Made by a program: the position numbers and the translations under genes. Source: Hemicentrotus pulcherrimus (Eukaryota > Echinodermata > Echinoidea > Camarodonta > Strongylocentrotidae). Taken from it: a stretch of DNA of 11,616 nucleotides. Within the stretch, counting starts at the first letter, position 1; every line of letters begins with the position of its first letter. Shown here in pieces: positions 1 to 7,783 of this stretch. The notes beneath the pieces were generated by a model that saw only the letters and a program-made list of their open reading frames with translations, made no database searches and was not told the origin of the DNA. The stretch covers positions 71,390 to 83,005 of the forward strand of contig BEXV01001101.1 in assembly GCA_003118195.1 (NCBI GenBank), written 5' to 3'.

Positions 1-20
1 AAATTATATCGATATAATTT
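1..20. repeat. Perfect 20-bp palindrome at the window start
   Basis: The first 20 bases, AAATTATATCGATATAATTT, equal their own reverse complement without a mismatch. A perfect 20-bp palindrome is rare by chance in a window of this size, although the AT bias makes it less rare. Because it begins at base 1, longer arms may continue outside the window. It could be the centre of an inverted repeat, part of a terminal repeat of a small transposon, or a cruciform-prone AT palindrome. No transposase or target-site duplication is visible. Confidence 0.85.
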
Positions 21-185
21 CTTTGACGGTGCATATCAATTGTAATAATGATGACAATAGGAGTACCTGAACTTATGTCAATAGTTATGATACTAAATAA
101 ACGATAAGAATAATTATGAGAACAAGGGACAGTTCATGGAAACGACAAGTCGGGTTTGAAACTTTGCACAAACACTTCACAGAAA

Positions 186-193
186 TGACGTCA
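186..193. promoter_or_regulatory. Perfect cAMP-response element (CRE)
   Basis: TGACGTCA is the full palindromic CRE bound by CREB/ATF family bZIP proteins. It is one of two perfect copies in the window (the other is at 7072-7079). Function is inferred from the motif alone. Confidence 0.45.
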
Positions 194-343
194 CAATGAA
201 GGTAATTCTACGAAGCTATCTTATCAACGAGGTTCCGTTTGGTATACGGTACGTATTATGTATATTAGCTCAATACACCATGATTGCAAACGACATTGAA
301 CCGCAAATTGCAATACGAGGTGGTTGACCGGTGTCAAAACACT

Positions 344-353
344 GAAAGTGAAA
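344..353 (+). promoter_or_regulatory. IRF/PRDM1-type element
   Basis: GAAAGTGAAA matches the GAAANNGAAA core bound by interferon regulatory factors and PRDM1-like proteins. A motif of eight fixed bases is expected about once by chance in A-rich DNA of this length, so support is weak on its own. Related sites occur at 7821-7832 and 11155-11165. Confidence 0.25.
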
Positions 354-500
354 TTAGCCCATTCATATTCATTAAATTCAATTGAAATGTTGAGGAAATT
401 AACCAGCCCTGTGAAATAATCCCTCTTCTGTTTTTCATAATATTTCCGCTCTCAAATGAAGTTCCAGGGTTATTATGCCACGCGAGTAAAAAGTAAGGGA

Positions 501-656
501 ACCGGAAGTTATTCGCACGTGCAGATCGGAAGCAATTCAAATCGAGAACTCTTTTGGATGACTAAACACTACTAAAGGCAAAGGGTGAACCCCGTCAAAC
601 TGCTTTCCGCTCTTACATCGCTTTTACGTCACTACTAGGAATCGAAAGGGTAGTAC
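501..656 (+). promoter_or_regulatory. Candidate TATA-less promoter and non-coding first exon
   Basis: In order on the plus strand: ACCGGAAGTT at 501-510 (a full ETS site), CACGTG at 516-521 (an E-box of the USF/MYC class), a TTACGTCA CRE/C/EBP-like site near 624, and the splice-donor-like GTACAG|GTAGGT, with the exon ending at 656. ETS-driven TATA-less promoters commonly start transcription a few tens of bases after the ETS site, which would give a 5' exon of about 100 nt. The area is richer in GC and CpG than its flanks. No downstream coding exon could be linked to it, and the donor could be a chance match. Confidence 0.25.
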
Positions 657-660
657 AGGT

Positions 661-1190
661 AGGTATATCGGTTGTTTTTTCCTCTCCATCCTGTTGTTTT
701 GTTTGTTGGCTGGTTTTAATCACGCCAAAAAATATCCGAATCCAAAGTCCATGGACACTTACCCGTTTAGAATGAGACACAATGAGGGAAAGCCATGAAT
801 GTCATAACAATAGCGACATTTGTAGTGGTCACGTAGGCGGGTATAGTCAAAAATAAAAATCTAAAAGCGTCTTTTCATGTAAGAGTTAGCGAACTTTTAA
901 AGTTCAAATGAAACCAGCATTATTACTAGAGCAATATAAACCGAGATTACGCTCGGTCACACAAATATTAATTAAGTATTACACACAATGTCGAAGTACT
1001 GGTAGTTTCTATTAATATTTTTTTTTCTTTTTAAGACGGAATTAATTGGTTAGTTTCAATCTCGTTTCATTACAACAAAAAATAAACCTCAAATATAAGG
1101 TTATGGATAGGATATGTTCTGGTTTCCCTTCCTAAACAAATGAAAAGAAGAAAACAAATTATTAAGGAATAAATAACAAATTGCTGTGTG
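661..1190. other. AT-rich stretch, no gene seen
   Basis: No open frame of note is present. There is a 7-bp inverted repeat with a one-base centre at 891-905 (GAACTTT-T-AAAGTTC), a T-rich run near 1018-1035 and several AATAAA-like hexamers that are expected by chance in such sequence. Confidence 0.5.
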
Positions 1191-1194
1191 TAAG

Positions 1195-1545
1195 GCTTCA
1201 AAGCGGGGCTGCGGCCTGGGGGTGGGGTAGGAGATTACAAGTACTTCTTGATCCCATGTAAAGTGATGTTGGTATTCGTAATTGCCCTGTGATTGGTGTG
1301 ACTCATAGTAACCATTCTATACATATCAGTGTGTAAAGTTCACCTTAAATATTACAACTTGGCCTAGCCACTTTGACACCACCACAAGCACAACCGATTC
1401 CTAACCATTACGGGGCAATGTAATTTCTTGCTCGATCCCACGTCGGACTCGTTGGTGCGACAGGGGTATCAGTGTACACCCTTTGATTTGGAATGTAGAA
1501 AGACAAATATCCTGAAACTCTCTGAATCATTGAACTTTGGTCTCA
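1195..1545. other. Slightly GC-richer unassigned stretch
   Basis: A G-rich patch at about 1205-1232 holds GGGG, GGGGG and GGGG runs and a GGGGTGGGG KLF/Sp-like box. CpG-bearing sequence at about 1425-1465 follows. No frame stays open long enough to call an exon. An HNF4-type element closes the stretch (listed separately). The composition suggests regulatory DNA or a decayed element, but nothing identifies which. Confidence 0.35.
1531..1543 (-). promoter_or_regulatory. HNF4/RXR-type DR1 element
   Basis: The plus strand reads TGAACTTTGGTCT; the minus strand gives AGACCAAAGTTCA, which contains CAAAGTTCA, the core preferred by HNF4-class nuclear receptors. One half-site deviates from the ideal AGGTCA. 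This is motif evidence only. Confidence 0.25.
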
Positions 1546-2290
1546 GGTTTTTTTTAATCAGAATATAGTCACTCCTCTTTTTAGACTATGAGGTGATGAT
1601 ATTCCGAGAAAACTTTCTTCTGGAACAGAAGGGGACACTGGGCCAATTTCCCGATTATAAGCCATGCAAACATTGCTTTTTATTCATCTTTTCTTATGCT
1701 CTTTCTTTCTCTATGCTAGTTTTATTTGGTCCGGTTTGTGTGTTATGTAGAATCATTGCAATTGTGTAACCTACCTGCATCATGCATACTGCTTTTAAAT
1801 ACGTTAGGTCAAAATATAGTCAGAATTTTGAATTAATTAATTAATCATTAGTCATTCACATACATTATATCTGGAACAATTGATATCATAACACTCACCG
1901 AGCGAATCACACTGTGACATCTATACGAATTAAACATCATAAACAGAAATGGAGAGTAGGACCTTCTATTCCGTAATATCAAGGAAATACATCAGACTCA
2001 AAAACAGAATGAAAGTATTTCGGTAAATAATTAGTTTTGCGCAACATCATAATTCTACGAAATATGACATTTTGTGTGAATAATAATACTCGCTTTTATA
2101 TAACGCTTAATACATCTACGATGTCTCTCAGCGCTTTACATATATACTTTTACCATATATCGCTTTACAGATTAATTTCCATACCGGTAATTAAATAGTT
2201 TTACCTGATATCATTAATTCACGAATTATGATTGTTCGTTAAATTCCCCTATCGTCTATTTAGTCTATAACGTTTGAATTTCTGAAAAGA
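1546..2290. other. AT-rich stretch, no gene seen
   Basis: The sequence is AT-rich with no credible coding frame. An (AATT)n run at 1831-1845 offers overlapping TAATTA homeodomain-type sites. Nothing else is distinctive. Confidence 0.5.
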
Positions 2291-2292
2291 GG

Positions 2293-2556
2293 TTGGTTTA
2301 TATTTCCTGTTCATCAACTGAGAGTCATTCAGAGATATATCGGAAGTATTATAAAATGCGAGTATCTCTCGATTGTGAAAGTCTTGTAAAAAAGGGAAAA
2401 CTATCAAACCCAACATTTATAGAAAAATCTTCAGTTGTTACAATAAAACAATATTATTGTCATACAAAAGTATTATTAGGGATTTACCTGACCATAAACC
2501 GACTGCGCAATCTTATTAACCAAATTACCAGATTTGAATACCGAAAGGAAAATTGA
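2293..2556 (+). other. Uncertain open frame of 87 codons, probably not a gene
   Basis: The frame opens at a TTG; its first ATG is at 2356, which leaves 67 codons. The predicted peptide is basic and rich in Ile, Tyr, Asn and Lys, as expected from random translation of AT-rich DNA. There is no signal peptide, domain or clear splice-site pair. It is one of the longest frames in the window, so it is recorded, but length alone is weak evidence at this base composition. Confidence 0.1.
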
Positions 2557-3640
2557 TATTACTGTGAATGGATGTGTAAATAAGTATTGTTGCTTGATAC
2601 AGCATCAAAATGATACTAAAGCGACACAACGAGTCCGAGAAAAGAATTACATAACATATACTTTGAATGACGGAGAATCATCGCTTTTGGGGATCGTACT
2701 TTAGTCGAGTCGGTGATGCGACTACAAAATGACACACATAAAATGTGGCTCGAATAAAAAAAATCAATGTTTTGTTGCAATTTTGTTCCGGTGTTGCTGT
2801 TATATTTGTTATTTAGTTGTCTTGGTTAATGAATAAATAAAGTCATTAGTCAATTGTTATTGTATCAAACCCCCCGCTTAACGGTCACATATTTATAATA
2901 TCTATTCAGGATAGACAGACTTCATCCGGTAGGTAGGATATCATTAAGCTGTGACGTAACTTCAGAACAACAATGTCACTTTCTACCGATTCTTTAGCAT
3001 TTTGTTAATCTTTCTCTCTCTCTCTTCCTCTCTGATGAAATTTTTATTTGTTTTATTGTATTCTGTTGATGGTTTTAACTTTTACAGAATATGAGATATG
3101 ACTTGATCAATATAAAAAAAGTATCATTACGTCATGTCAGTTTTCAGTAGTTATACCGAGTCATTTTATCAAAGATAACGTGACCTGATCAATCTATTCT
3201 AGCTAATGGATTACCCTGACTATTGTCTTGTAATATACCCTTATGTTTATGAAACTAGAACGAATGGCTTTGAATTTCATATCAACCCCTCTTCAAAATA
3301 TCTATAAAAATCTATTGTCTTTAGTTATTTTAAATTTTAAATTATTTTTTGTTTAATATCTCTATGGAAAAACTATCATTATACACTGTCTCTTTAACAT
3401 ACTTTGACATTCCCATGTCCAACGTAAAACAAATGCATCGTGATACAATCTTGAACATTCACGACAACAATTTCCGGCTTTTCTACTTTCCAAACACACC
3501 TATATACCCTCATCTTTCACCCTTCACTTTACTTACAAGCTATCACACTTCCTGACTGATTCCATAACACCTTTAAGATGTATCTCTATTCAAATCCGCC
3601 ACTTTCTTAAGAAATCCCCAAAATGTTTTTGACAAGTCCA
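2557..3640. other. AT-rich stretch with a short (TC)n tract, no gene seen
   Basis: A short (TC)n run lies at about 3013-3034. A TTACGTCAT bZIP-type site lies near 3127. The plus-strand frame at 3349-3555 opens at a TTG and encodes a low-complexity, Tyr/Phe/Thr-rich peptide with no family resemblance; it is not called as a gene. Confidence 0.5.
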
Positions 3641-3678
3641 TTCTAACGATACACTTAAATCGTCTAGCCGGCACTTAC

Positions 3679-3838
3679 AGGGCGATTATCTAAGCTATTG
3701 CCTGCATTTGGATTGAAAAGGGTGCTTTGTCCGGGTAAAGGTAACAATTGGGGACCGGGTCATTACCAGCCCCTATATACTAGGAGTACCCCCCTTTATC
3801 TCTTTGTATGACCCCGCCACAATGGACCCGCCCACCCG
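3679..3838 (-). promoter_or_regulatory. Candidate minus-strand TATA promoter with short 5' exon
   Basis: Read on the minus strand: a GC box GGGTGGGCGGGTC (3838-3826), a second GC-rich site GTGGCGGGGTC near 3811-3821, TATATAG at 3779-3773, an expected start near 3749, then a donor-like CCCT|GTAAGT with the exon ending at 3679. This gives a first exon of about 70 nt. The intronic half of the donor is perfect; the exonic half (CCT) is poor. A SOX-type ACAATGG lies on the plus strand between the GC boxes. The presumed exon has only a five-codon ATG frame, so it would be untranslated leader. An unrelated GC-rich repeat is an alternative. Confidence 0.25.
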
Positions 3839-3935
3839 AATGAGGAGTAGACTGAAAGCGTGCGCCCTTCTTTGATTTCATTCAAATATCAAGATCGGGA
3901 TGCGGGCATTATCGAGTACGAAGAAAGGAGAAGAT

Positions 3936-3986
3936 GGGGGAAAGAAACGAAAGGGGAGGAGGGGGGGGGGACAATAACTGAGGGGG
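3936..3986 (+). repeat. G-rich tract with quadruplex potential
   Basis: G-runs of 5 (3936-3940), 4 (3953-3956), 10 (3961-3970) and 5 (3982-3986) lie within about 50 bases. Four runs of at least three G with loops of moderate length could fold as a G-quadruplex on the plus strand. The tract sits about 100-150 bases upstream of the candidate minus-strand promoter. The ten-base homopolymer is also prone to sequencing length error. Confidence 0.5.
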
Positions 3987-3989
3987 CTT

Positions 3990-4490
3990 TTTGGTAATGG
4001 TAACAGGAAGTGGGAATAACTATGCGAAAGTGACGCCACACTCGTTTCTTTCTGGGGAGGTATGAAATTCAGAGATGTGAGAAGGCAAAATAATAAGAGT
4101 GTCTATGAATTTGGAAGAAAGACAGAAATGAATACATTTCATCTATTGATGTATAAATAAGGAACTGTTACAACTGGAGTGAAAAGCGCAAGATGGCAAA
4201 AAGATGCAAAGAATGGCCGATGGAAATACAAATATCAACAAACGAAAAACAAAAATCAAGAAAGGCAGTAACGAAGCTGACGTAAGTTAAATGATCTAGG
4301 AAACTTAACTGTTGTAAGTAAGAATTGTCAGATTTTACCTAAATTTTCCAAATAAAGAGGGCCTAATCAAATAAGCTGCGTGAAACGAGAAAATGTGACT
4401 TCCACAAATAGATTTGATAGGTCTTTAGCATTAAAGCAGTGATACCAAAATGTAGTGAATTTTGGTTTAAAGTGCAGGCAATTTGTGTTT
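3990..4490. other. Non-coding stretch, purine-leaning, no gene seen
   Basis: The plus strand is A/G-rich across roughly 3900-4260 without a tandem unit. A TGACGTAA bZIP-type site lies near 4279. No frame is convincing. Confidence 0.45.
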
Positions 4491-4492
4491 TC

Positions 4493-4562
4493 TCTCTCTG
4501 CGTTGCTCTTGATCTCACTCACACACTCTCTCTCTCTCTCTCTCTCTCGCTCTCTTTCTTTA
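4493..4562 (+). repeat. (TC)n microsatellite
   Basis: An almost pure CT dinucleotide run occupies 4526-4548 and is flanked by imperfect CT sequence on both sides (a short CT run near 4494 and GCTCTCTTTC after 4548). The minus-strand open frame across it is a product of the repeat (Arg-Glu repeats) and not a gene. Confidence 0.9.
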
Positions 4563-5100
4563 AAGTTTCCATCCCAAAACATTCAGAAAACAGATATTGA
4601 AAAAAGAACTTTACCAAATAGTTTTAAGTGAAACCATATCATACTAAACACTGGTAGAATTCATTCATGTATGATTCCTTCTTATATGAAATGCAAAACG
4701 TCTCAGTTTTTGATTGACGCACTAATATAAAATCATTTATAGCTGTCCCATTTAATACATTTTCCAGTAATCTGTGTCACAAGATGTCAAAAACAAAGGA
4801 TAAACCCAACTAAAATGATATTTGAATGAACAATGTTGAAATCGTTTGAAAATGAATACAAGCGAACCACAAGCAACAGTCAAACAAAATTGTTTAAGAT
4901 TTGAAAGCAGTGCACTTTTGTTTTCACGACTTAACAAAACAAGGAGGCTTACTCTGGTGCTGGTGGCATTCATTATAAAATACGTAAAAGTGCTCTGTAC
5001 ATCGTATAGTTACTATAAATGGTTGTTCCACCAAGGAAGAAATCAGAAGAAATTTGCTGAAAGTTTAACATTCGTAAGCAAAAACGCAAGCACGAAAATC
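4563..5100. other. AT-rich stretch, likely intron of the minus-strand gene
   Basis: Two overlapping opposite-strand frames occur here: plus 4852-5106 (ATG-started, 84 codons, with one hydrophobic patch) and minus 4752-4973. They cannot both be coding, and neither resembles a known family. If the exon at 5113-5223 is real, this region is the start of its first intron. A weak chance remains that the plus-strand frame is a small gene. Confidence 0.35.
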
Positions 5101-5112
5101 TACTAGTCTCAC

Positions 5113-5223
5113 CTGTGGATGAGGCTTAGGCACGGGGAAGCTCGGGCACATCGCTCGCCTAGCCGCCGCTAGGTAGTAGAGATCCCGCATAGCAAGCGGA
5201 CGAGGGTGTTCAACTATCACCAT
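5113..5223 (-). CDS. Putative first coding exon (37 codons) of an unidentified gene
   Basis: On the minus strand an ATG at 5223-5221 in good context (G at -3, G at +4) opens a frame of exactly 37 codons, from MVIVEHPRPL at the start to PKPHPQ at the end. It then runs into CCACAG|GTGAGA, which matches the donor consensus at eight of nine positions, so the exon ends in phase 0. An in-frame TGA about 39 bases upstream of the ATG fits a true 5' end. The segment is clearly more GC-rich than the DNA around it and keeps varied, protein-like composition. It has a basic/aromatic middle (RDLYYLAAARRA) and a Pro-rich end; no signal peptide is evident. The protein is not recognised. The next exon would be at lower coordinates; none was identified with confidence. 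A pyrimidine-rich TGTTTTTCAAG just upstream could instead make this an internal exon beginning near 5236. Confidence 0.45.
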
Positions 5224-5480
5224 TTCTCCCTTTCGCTTGAAAAACACCGCGGTACAAAATCACAACAAACTAATCGGAGGAGTACTGGCAGCGAAAGTAG
5301 ATGAGTGTCCGCTATCCTTGATCGCTAGAACGTGTACTATGAACTTGTCGGCATCGCGTGGGCTATTTGTAGCGGAGGTGAGCTTGCGTGCATGTAGCGG
5401 ATATGCTCTCGATTTTAGAACGGCGTAACCACACCGATACACTCACTGAATCTGCGGGCCAAGTTCCGCTATTCATTGGG
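5224..5480 (-). promoter_or_regulatory. CpG-rich promoter/5' leader island of the minus-strand exon
   Basis: CpG dinucleotides are frequent through this stretch, including CCGCGG near 5248 and several GCG and TCG contexts, in sharp contrast to the flanks. On the minus strand a CCAAT box lies at 5479-5475, which would place a start site around 5400-5420 and a leader of about 190 nt ahead of the ATG at 5223. That leader contains upstream ATGs, including one short frame starting near 5394. On the plus strand, ATG at 5339 opens 13 codons ending at GAG|GTGAGC (donor at 5378), so the island could be a bidirectional promoter; that reading is weaker. Confidence 0.35.
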
Positions 5481-5499
5481 TCGCGCAAAGTCCACTAAT

Positions 5500-5945
5500 T
5501 TATTTAGGAGAACAAAACAAAGTTTGCGCTTTGAAGCGGCAAAACCCTAACAAATTAACCAAACATTGAGACGGTGTCTTGAACAAATTCACCCTTCTTC
5601 GGTATTGTCCTTCGCTGAGATTAGAAAAGAAAGGCGGAGAAGATGCGGTAGCTTTCATCTTCCTCAGTAAATGATCAAGAAACTCTTGATGAATAGAACG
5701 AAAGAGGGAAACTGTTGTTCTTCTTCAAGTGGGGGCCATACAGTTGTGTAGGTAGTAGTTACATTTTAACACTGGTAGATACACATAACTTCGAACGTAC
5801 ATGCAAAGCTAATATAGGCTACATACTATTATTAATGAAATACAAGTAAAAAATAAAGACAAAGAAAGTCGGCACTTTGATGAAATGGGTACGTGTTACA
5901 GCACACAAACATCACACCATGAACATAACCTGCCCCAATGTCAGA
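5500..5945. other. Mixed-composition non-coding stretch
   Basis: This continues upstream of the minus-strand promoter island. There is no coding frame that can be defended and no simple repeat. It could hold upstream regulatory sequence for that promoter. Confidence 0.4.
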
Positions 5946-5947
5946 AT

Positions 5948-5957
5948 GGGGCGTGGC
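5948..5957 (+). promoter_or_regulatory. GC box / KLF-Sp site
   Basis: GGGGCGTGGC is a good match to the Sp/KLF zinc-finger consensus. The adjacent GCCCCA...TGGGGC forms a 6-bp inverted repeat with a 9-nt loop. Confidence 0.3.
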
Positions 5958-5970
5958 TTACTAAACGGAG

Positions 5971-6016
5971 AAGATTCTTTTTTCTTTTCTCTTTTCTTTT
6001 GTTCTCACTTCGAAGC
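5971..6016 (+). other. Polypyrimidine tract with acceptor-like AG
   Basis: A pyrimidine-dominated run (TCTTTTTTCTTTTCTCTTTT and onward) is followed by CTTCGAAG, the first AG after the tract, which resembles a 3' splice site. The frame after it stays open for 23 codons and stops at 6084. No matching donor or recognised peptide supports an exon, so it may be only a low-complexity T/C run. Confidence 0.15.
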
Positions 6017-6089
6017 AAAACATTTGAAAACGATATTGAATTTTTGAAGAAAATTACAATGCATGCAAAAGAAAACATGATTTAGTCCC

Positions 6090-7060
6090 CTCCCCATGTA
6101 AAAATACGTTTGTCTGGGTTGATTAATGTAGGCAGATTGAACACATATTATTTATTTTTTACATTTTCTTCTGTTTTGCTATTTGTTTTTTTTTCGATTT
6201 ATTTTTTTAAAACTTATTTTATACTTCATAAATGAGAAACCTTTCGTATTAATTAGGCCCATTTTTACCAAACCTTTCTATAACATTGAGGAGGGCGATT
6301 TTTAGCTGAAAATGCACAGAAAGATACCGTACATGCACCGACTAAGGCAGATACGAATCGATGAACTTTTAGCCCTTACCCTATTCGTATTCACACACAT
6401 TATGGTGACCTCATTATGATGGTATGTTTACGTTTCCTATGGTATTAGCGACTCTTTTGATAATTATATGCATCAGTACAGTATAGCGATCCAATATAAA
6501 TCAGGAATAGTGAAATATACAAATATGCCACAATCATAGTTTAGAAAAATGAACACAAGGGCATTTTCAATACCCTTATATGCCCGATAGGAACCGTGTT
6601 CTTGTTATGTAATACCACATATTCATGTTCGGACCGTTCAATATGTGACACACAAGGATATTGGAATTGCCTGAGGATGATTTTTCGAAAATGATTGTGA
6701 TGGTGTTATAATGTAAACATATATAATACATTAATTCAATAGATATGAATTATTCATGAGCCTCTTATTTGATATGTATCTTATATTGCCAAAATGGGTA
6801 GGCGTTTTCATTTTCTTTTCTTTTTCAAAGATATATCCCTTCCATGCACACTATAATTTGCTAAAGAAAACAAATATTTGTGACTTCATATTCTTGAATT
6901 ACATTGTAAACACATTTTGATGTAAATAACAGGATCATCCTGCTTTTACTCGGTTTTTCCATGGGTTGGAAGTTGCCCACGAAAGGAATAAAATCCGAGT
7001 ATTTTGGGTATCTGTTCTTTACCATTCTATAACTTATTCGATGCATTAGCATTCGTTCTC
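6090..7060. other. AT-rich stretch, no gene seen with confidence
   Basis: T-rich runs lie near 6150-6220. A minus-strand frame with a true ATG (7052 down to 6861, 63 codons) is present; its start context is poor and the peptide is unrecognised, so it is not called as a gene. The remainder lacks open frames or repeats. Confidence 0.45.
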
Positions 7061-7071
7061 AAACAGAACAA

Positions 7072-7079
7072 TGACGTCA
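7072..7079. promoter_or_regulatory. Perfect cAMP-response element (CRE)
   Basis: A second full TGACGTCA palindrome. It lies about 20 bases upstream of the ATG of the small minus-strand frame ending at 6861 and about 900 bases upstream of the plus-strand promoter island. Function is inferred from the motif alone. Confidence 0.4.
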
Positions 7080-7740
7080 TAAATTCCAAGATGCCTCGAG
7101 CACACAGAAAAAAATATTTATCCCCTGGTCGAATTAACCGCTAGAAGTATTATATGGTGTTTGAGCAAAGGCATCGAGAAGGAAAGGGGGTTGTTGGTAT
7201 TGGGGTAGATATGGTGAAACACTAACAAGAACGGTAATGTATAAAATAACTAAATGGTATCAGTACTATGTTTTTAAAAAGACGAACATAATCCTACTAC
7301 ATCGTTGCTGTTACATGATATCACTCTCCGTTGTGCATTATTTTGTCAATGACGCCGAGATAAAAGTTGGTTTTGGAACTGCTAAAAGATAATCAGAAAC
7401 TCATTATACGTATGCTTTGGACGGAGTAATATATATCAGACGGAGTAATACCATTTCTAAATAAGAAGAAATTGAAGACGATTTCAGTTTCTTCGAATTA
7501 ATTTTTGTTTATTTCTTTCTTTCTATGTTTGACTTTTTTCTTCGAATCTTATTTCTAAAAAGCTATGTCAAATAATGTTTGCAATATATGCGGATTGTTC
7601 TTATTTATCTTGTTCTTACATATCAGGTGTATTGAATTGTTCTAGAAAAATAAATCACACTGAATAATTCTGAAGATGCAATAGGCATACAAAATAAAGT
7701 AAAAATCAATTAATTTTGAAGAATAAAGGGGTATCACAAC
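7080..7740. other. AT-rich stretch with one short direct repeat
   Basis: GACGGAGTAATA occurs twice, at 7420-7431 and 7439-7450, separated by seven bases; a small local duplication is the simplest explanation. Otherwise there is no coding frame or organised repeat. Confidence 0.5.
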
Positions 7741-7744
7741 CTCA

Positions 7745-7766
7745 GAGGGGGTTGAGGCACCCCCTC
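7745..7766. repeat. GC-rich 7-bp inverted repeat (hairpin)
   Basis: GAGGGGG (7745-7751) pairs perfectly with CCCCCTC (7760-7766) across an 8-nt loop, TTGAGGCA. It sits at the upstream border of the promoter-like island starting at 7784. There is no U-tract to suggest a termination signal. Confidence 0.6.
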
Positions 7767-7783
7767 TTCCTTTTCTTTCTAGT

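Larger units (their letters stand above)
21..500. other. AT-rich non-coding stretch with scattered regulatory-type motifs
   Basis: No credible coding exon is seen. The minus strand is open over 334-540, but that frame opens with a non-ATG codon, lacks a good start context and has no recognisable protein. Two motifs stand out and are listed separately: a perfect CRE at 186-193 and an IRF-type GAAAGTGAAA at 344-353. The segment lies upstream of the candidate promoter at 501-656 and could be its distal regulatory DNA. Confidence 0.5.

Noticed and set aside
334..540. Minus-strand 68-codon open frame
   Set aside because: It opens with a non-ATG codon, overlaps the ETS/E-box region, and its peptide has no family resemblance.
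3349..3555. Plus-strand 68-codon open frame
   Set aside because: Non-ATG opening, low-complexity AT-driven composition, no splice signals that would make it an exon.
3681..3737. Possible 57-nt plus-strand exon between CTTACAG and a GGGTAAAG donor, open in one frame
   Set aside because: The acceptor has almost no pyrimidine tract, the donor is weak, and the same bases read better as a minus-strand donor. A short open frame is expected by chance.
4752..5106. Opposite-strand overlapping open frames (plus 84 codons, minus 73 codons)
   Set aside because: Neither resembles a known protein and both cannot be coding. The region is better explained as intron downstream of the donor at 5113.
5260..5442. 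Minus-strand 60-codon frame in the CpG island
   Set aside because: It opens with GTG, has no donor in frame, and is a different frame from the better-supported exon; high GC lowers stop frequency.
4647..5778. Shared 12-mer AACACTGGTAGA at 4647 and 5768
   Set aside because: Several shared 12-mers are expected by chance in a window of this length.
5885..6085. Plus-strand 66-codon frame, including the 23 codons after the acceptor-like AG
   Set aside because: It crosses a polypyrimidine run giving a Phe/Leu stretch; the start context is ordinary and no donor or family match exists.
6861..7052. Minus-strand 63-codon ATG frame just downstream of a perfect CRE
   Set aside because: It has a real ATG and fairly varied composition, but a poor Kozak context and no similarity I recognise. 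Kept out of the gene list for lack of support.
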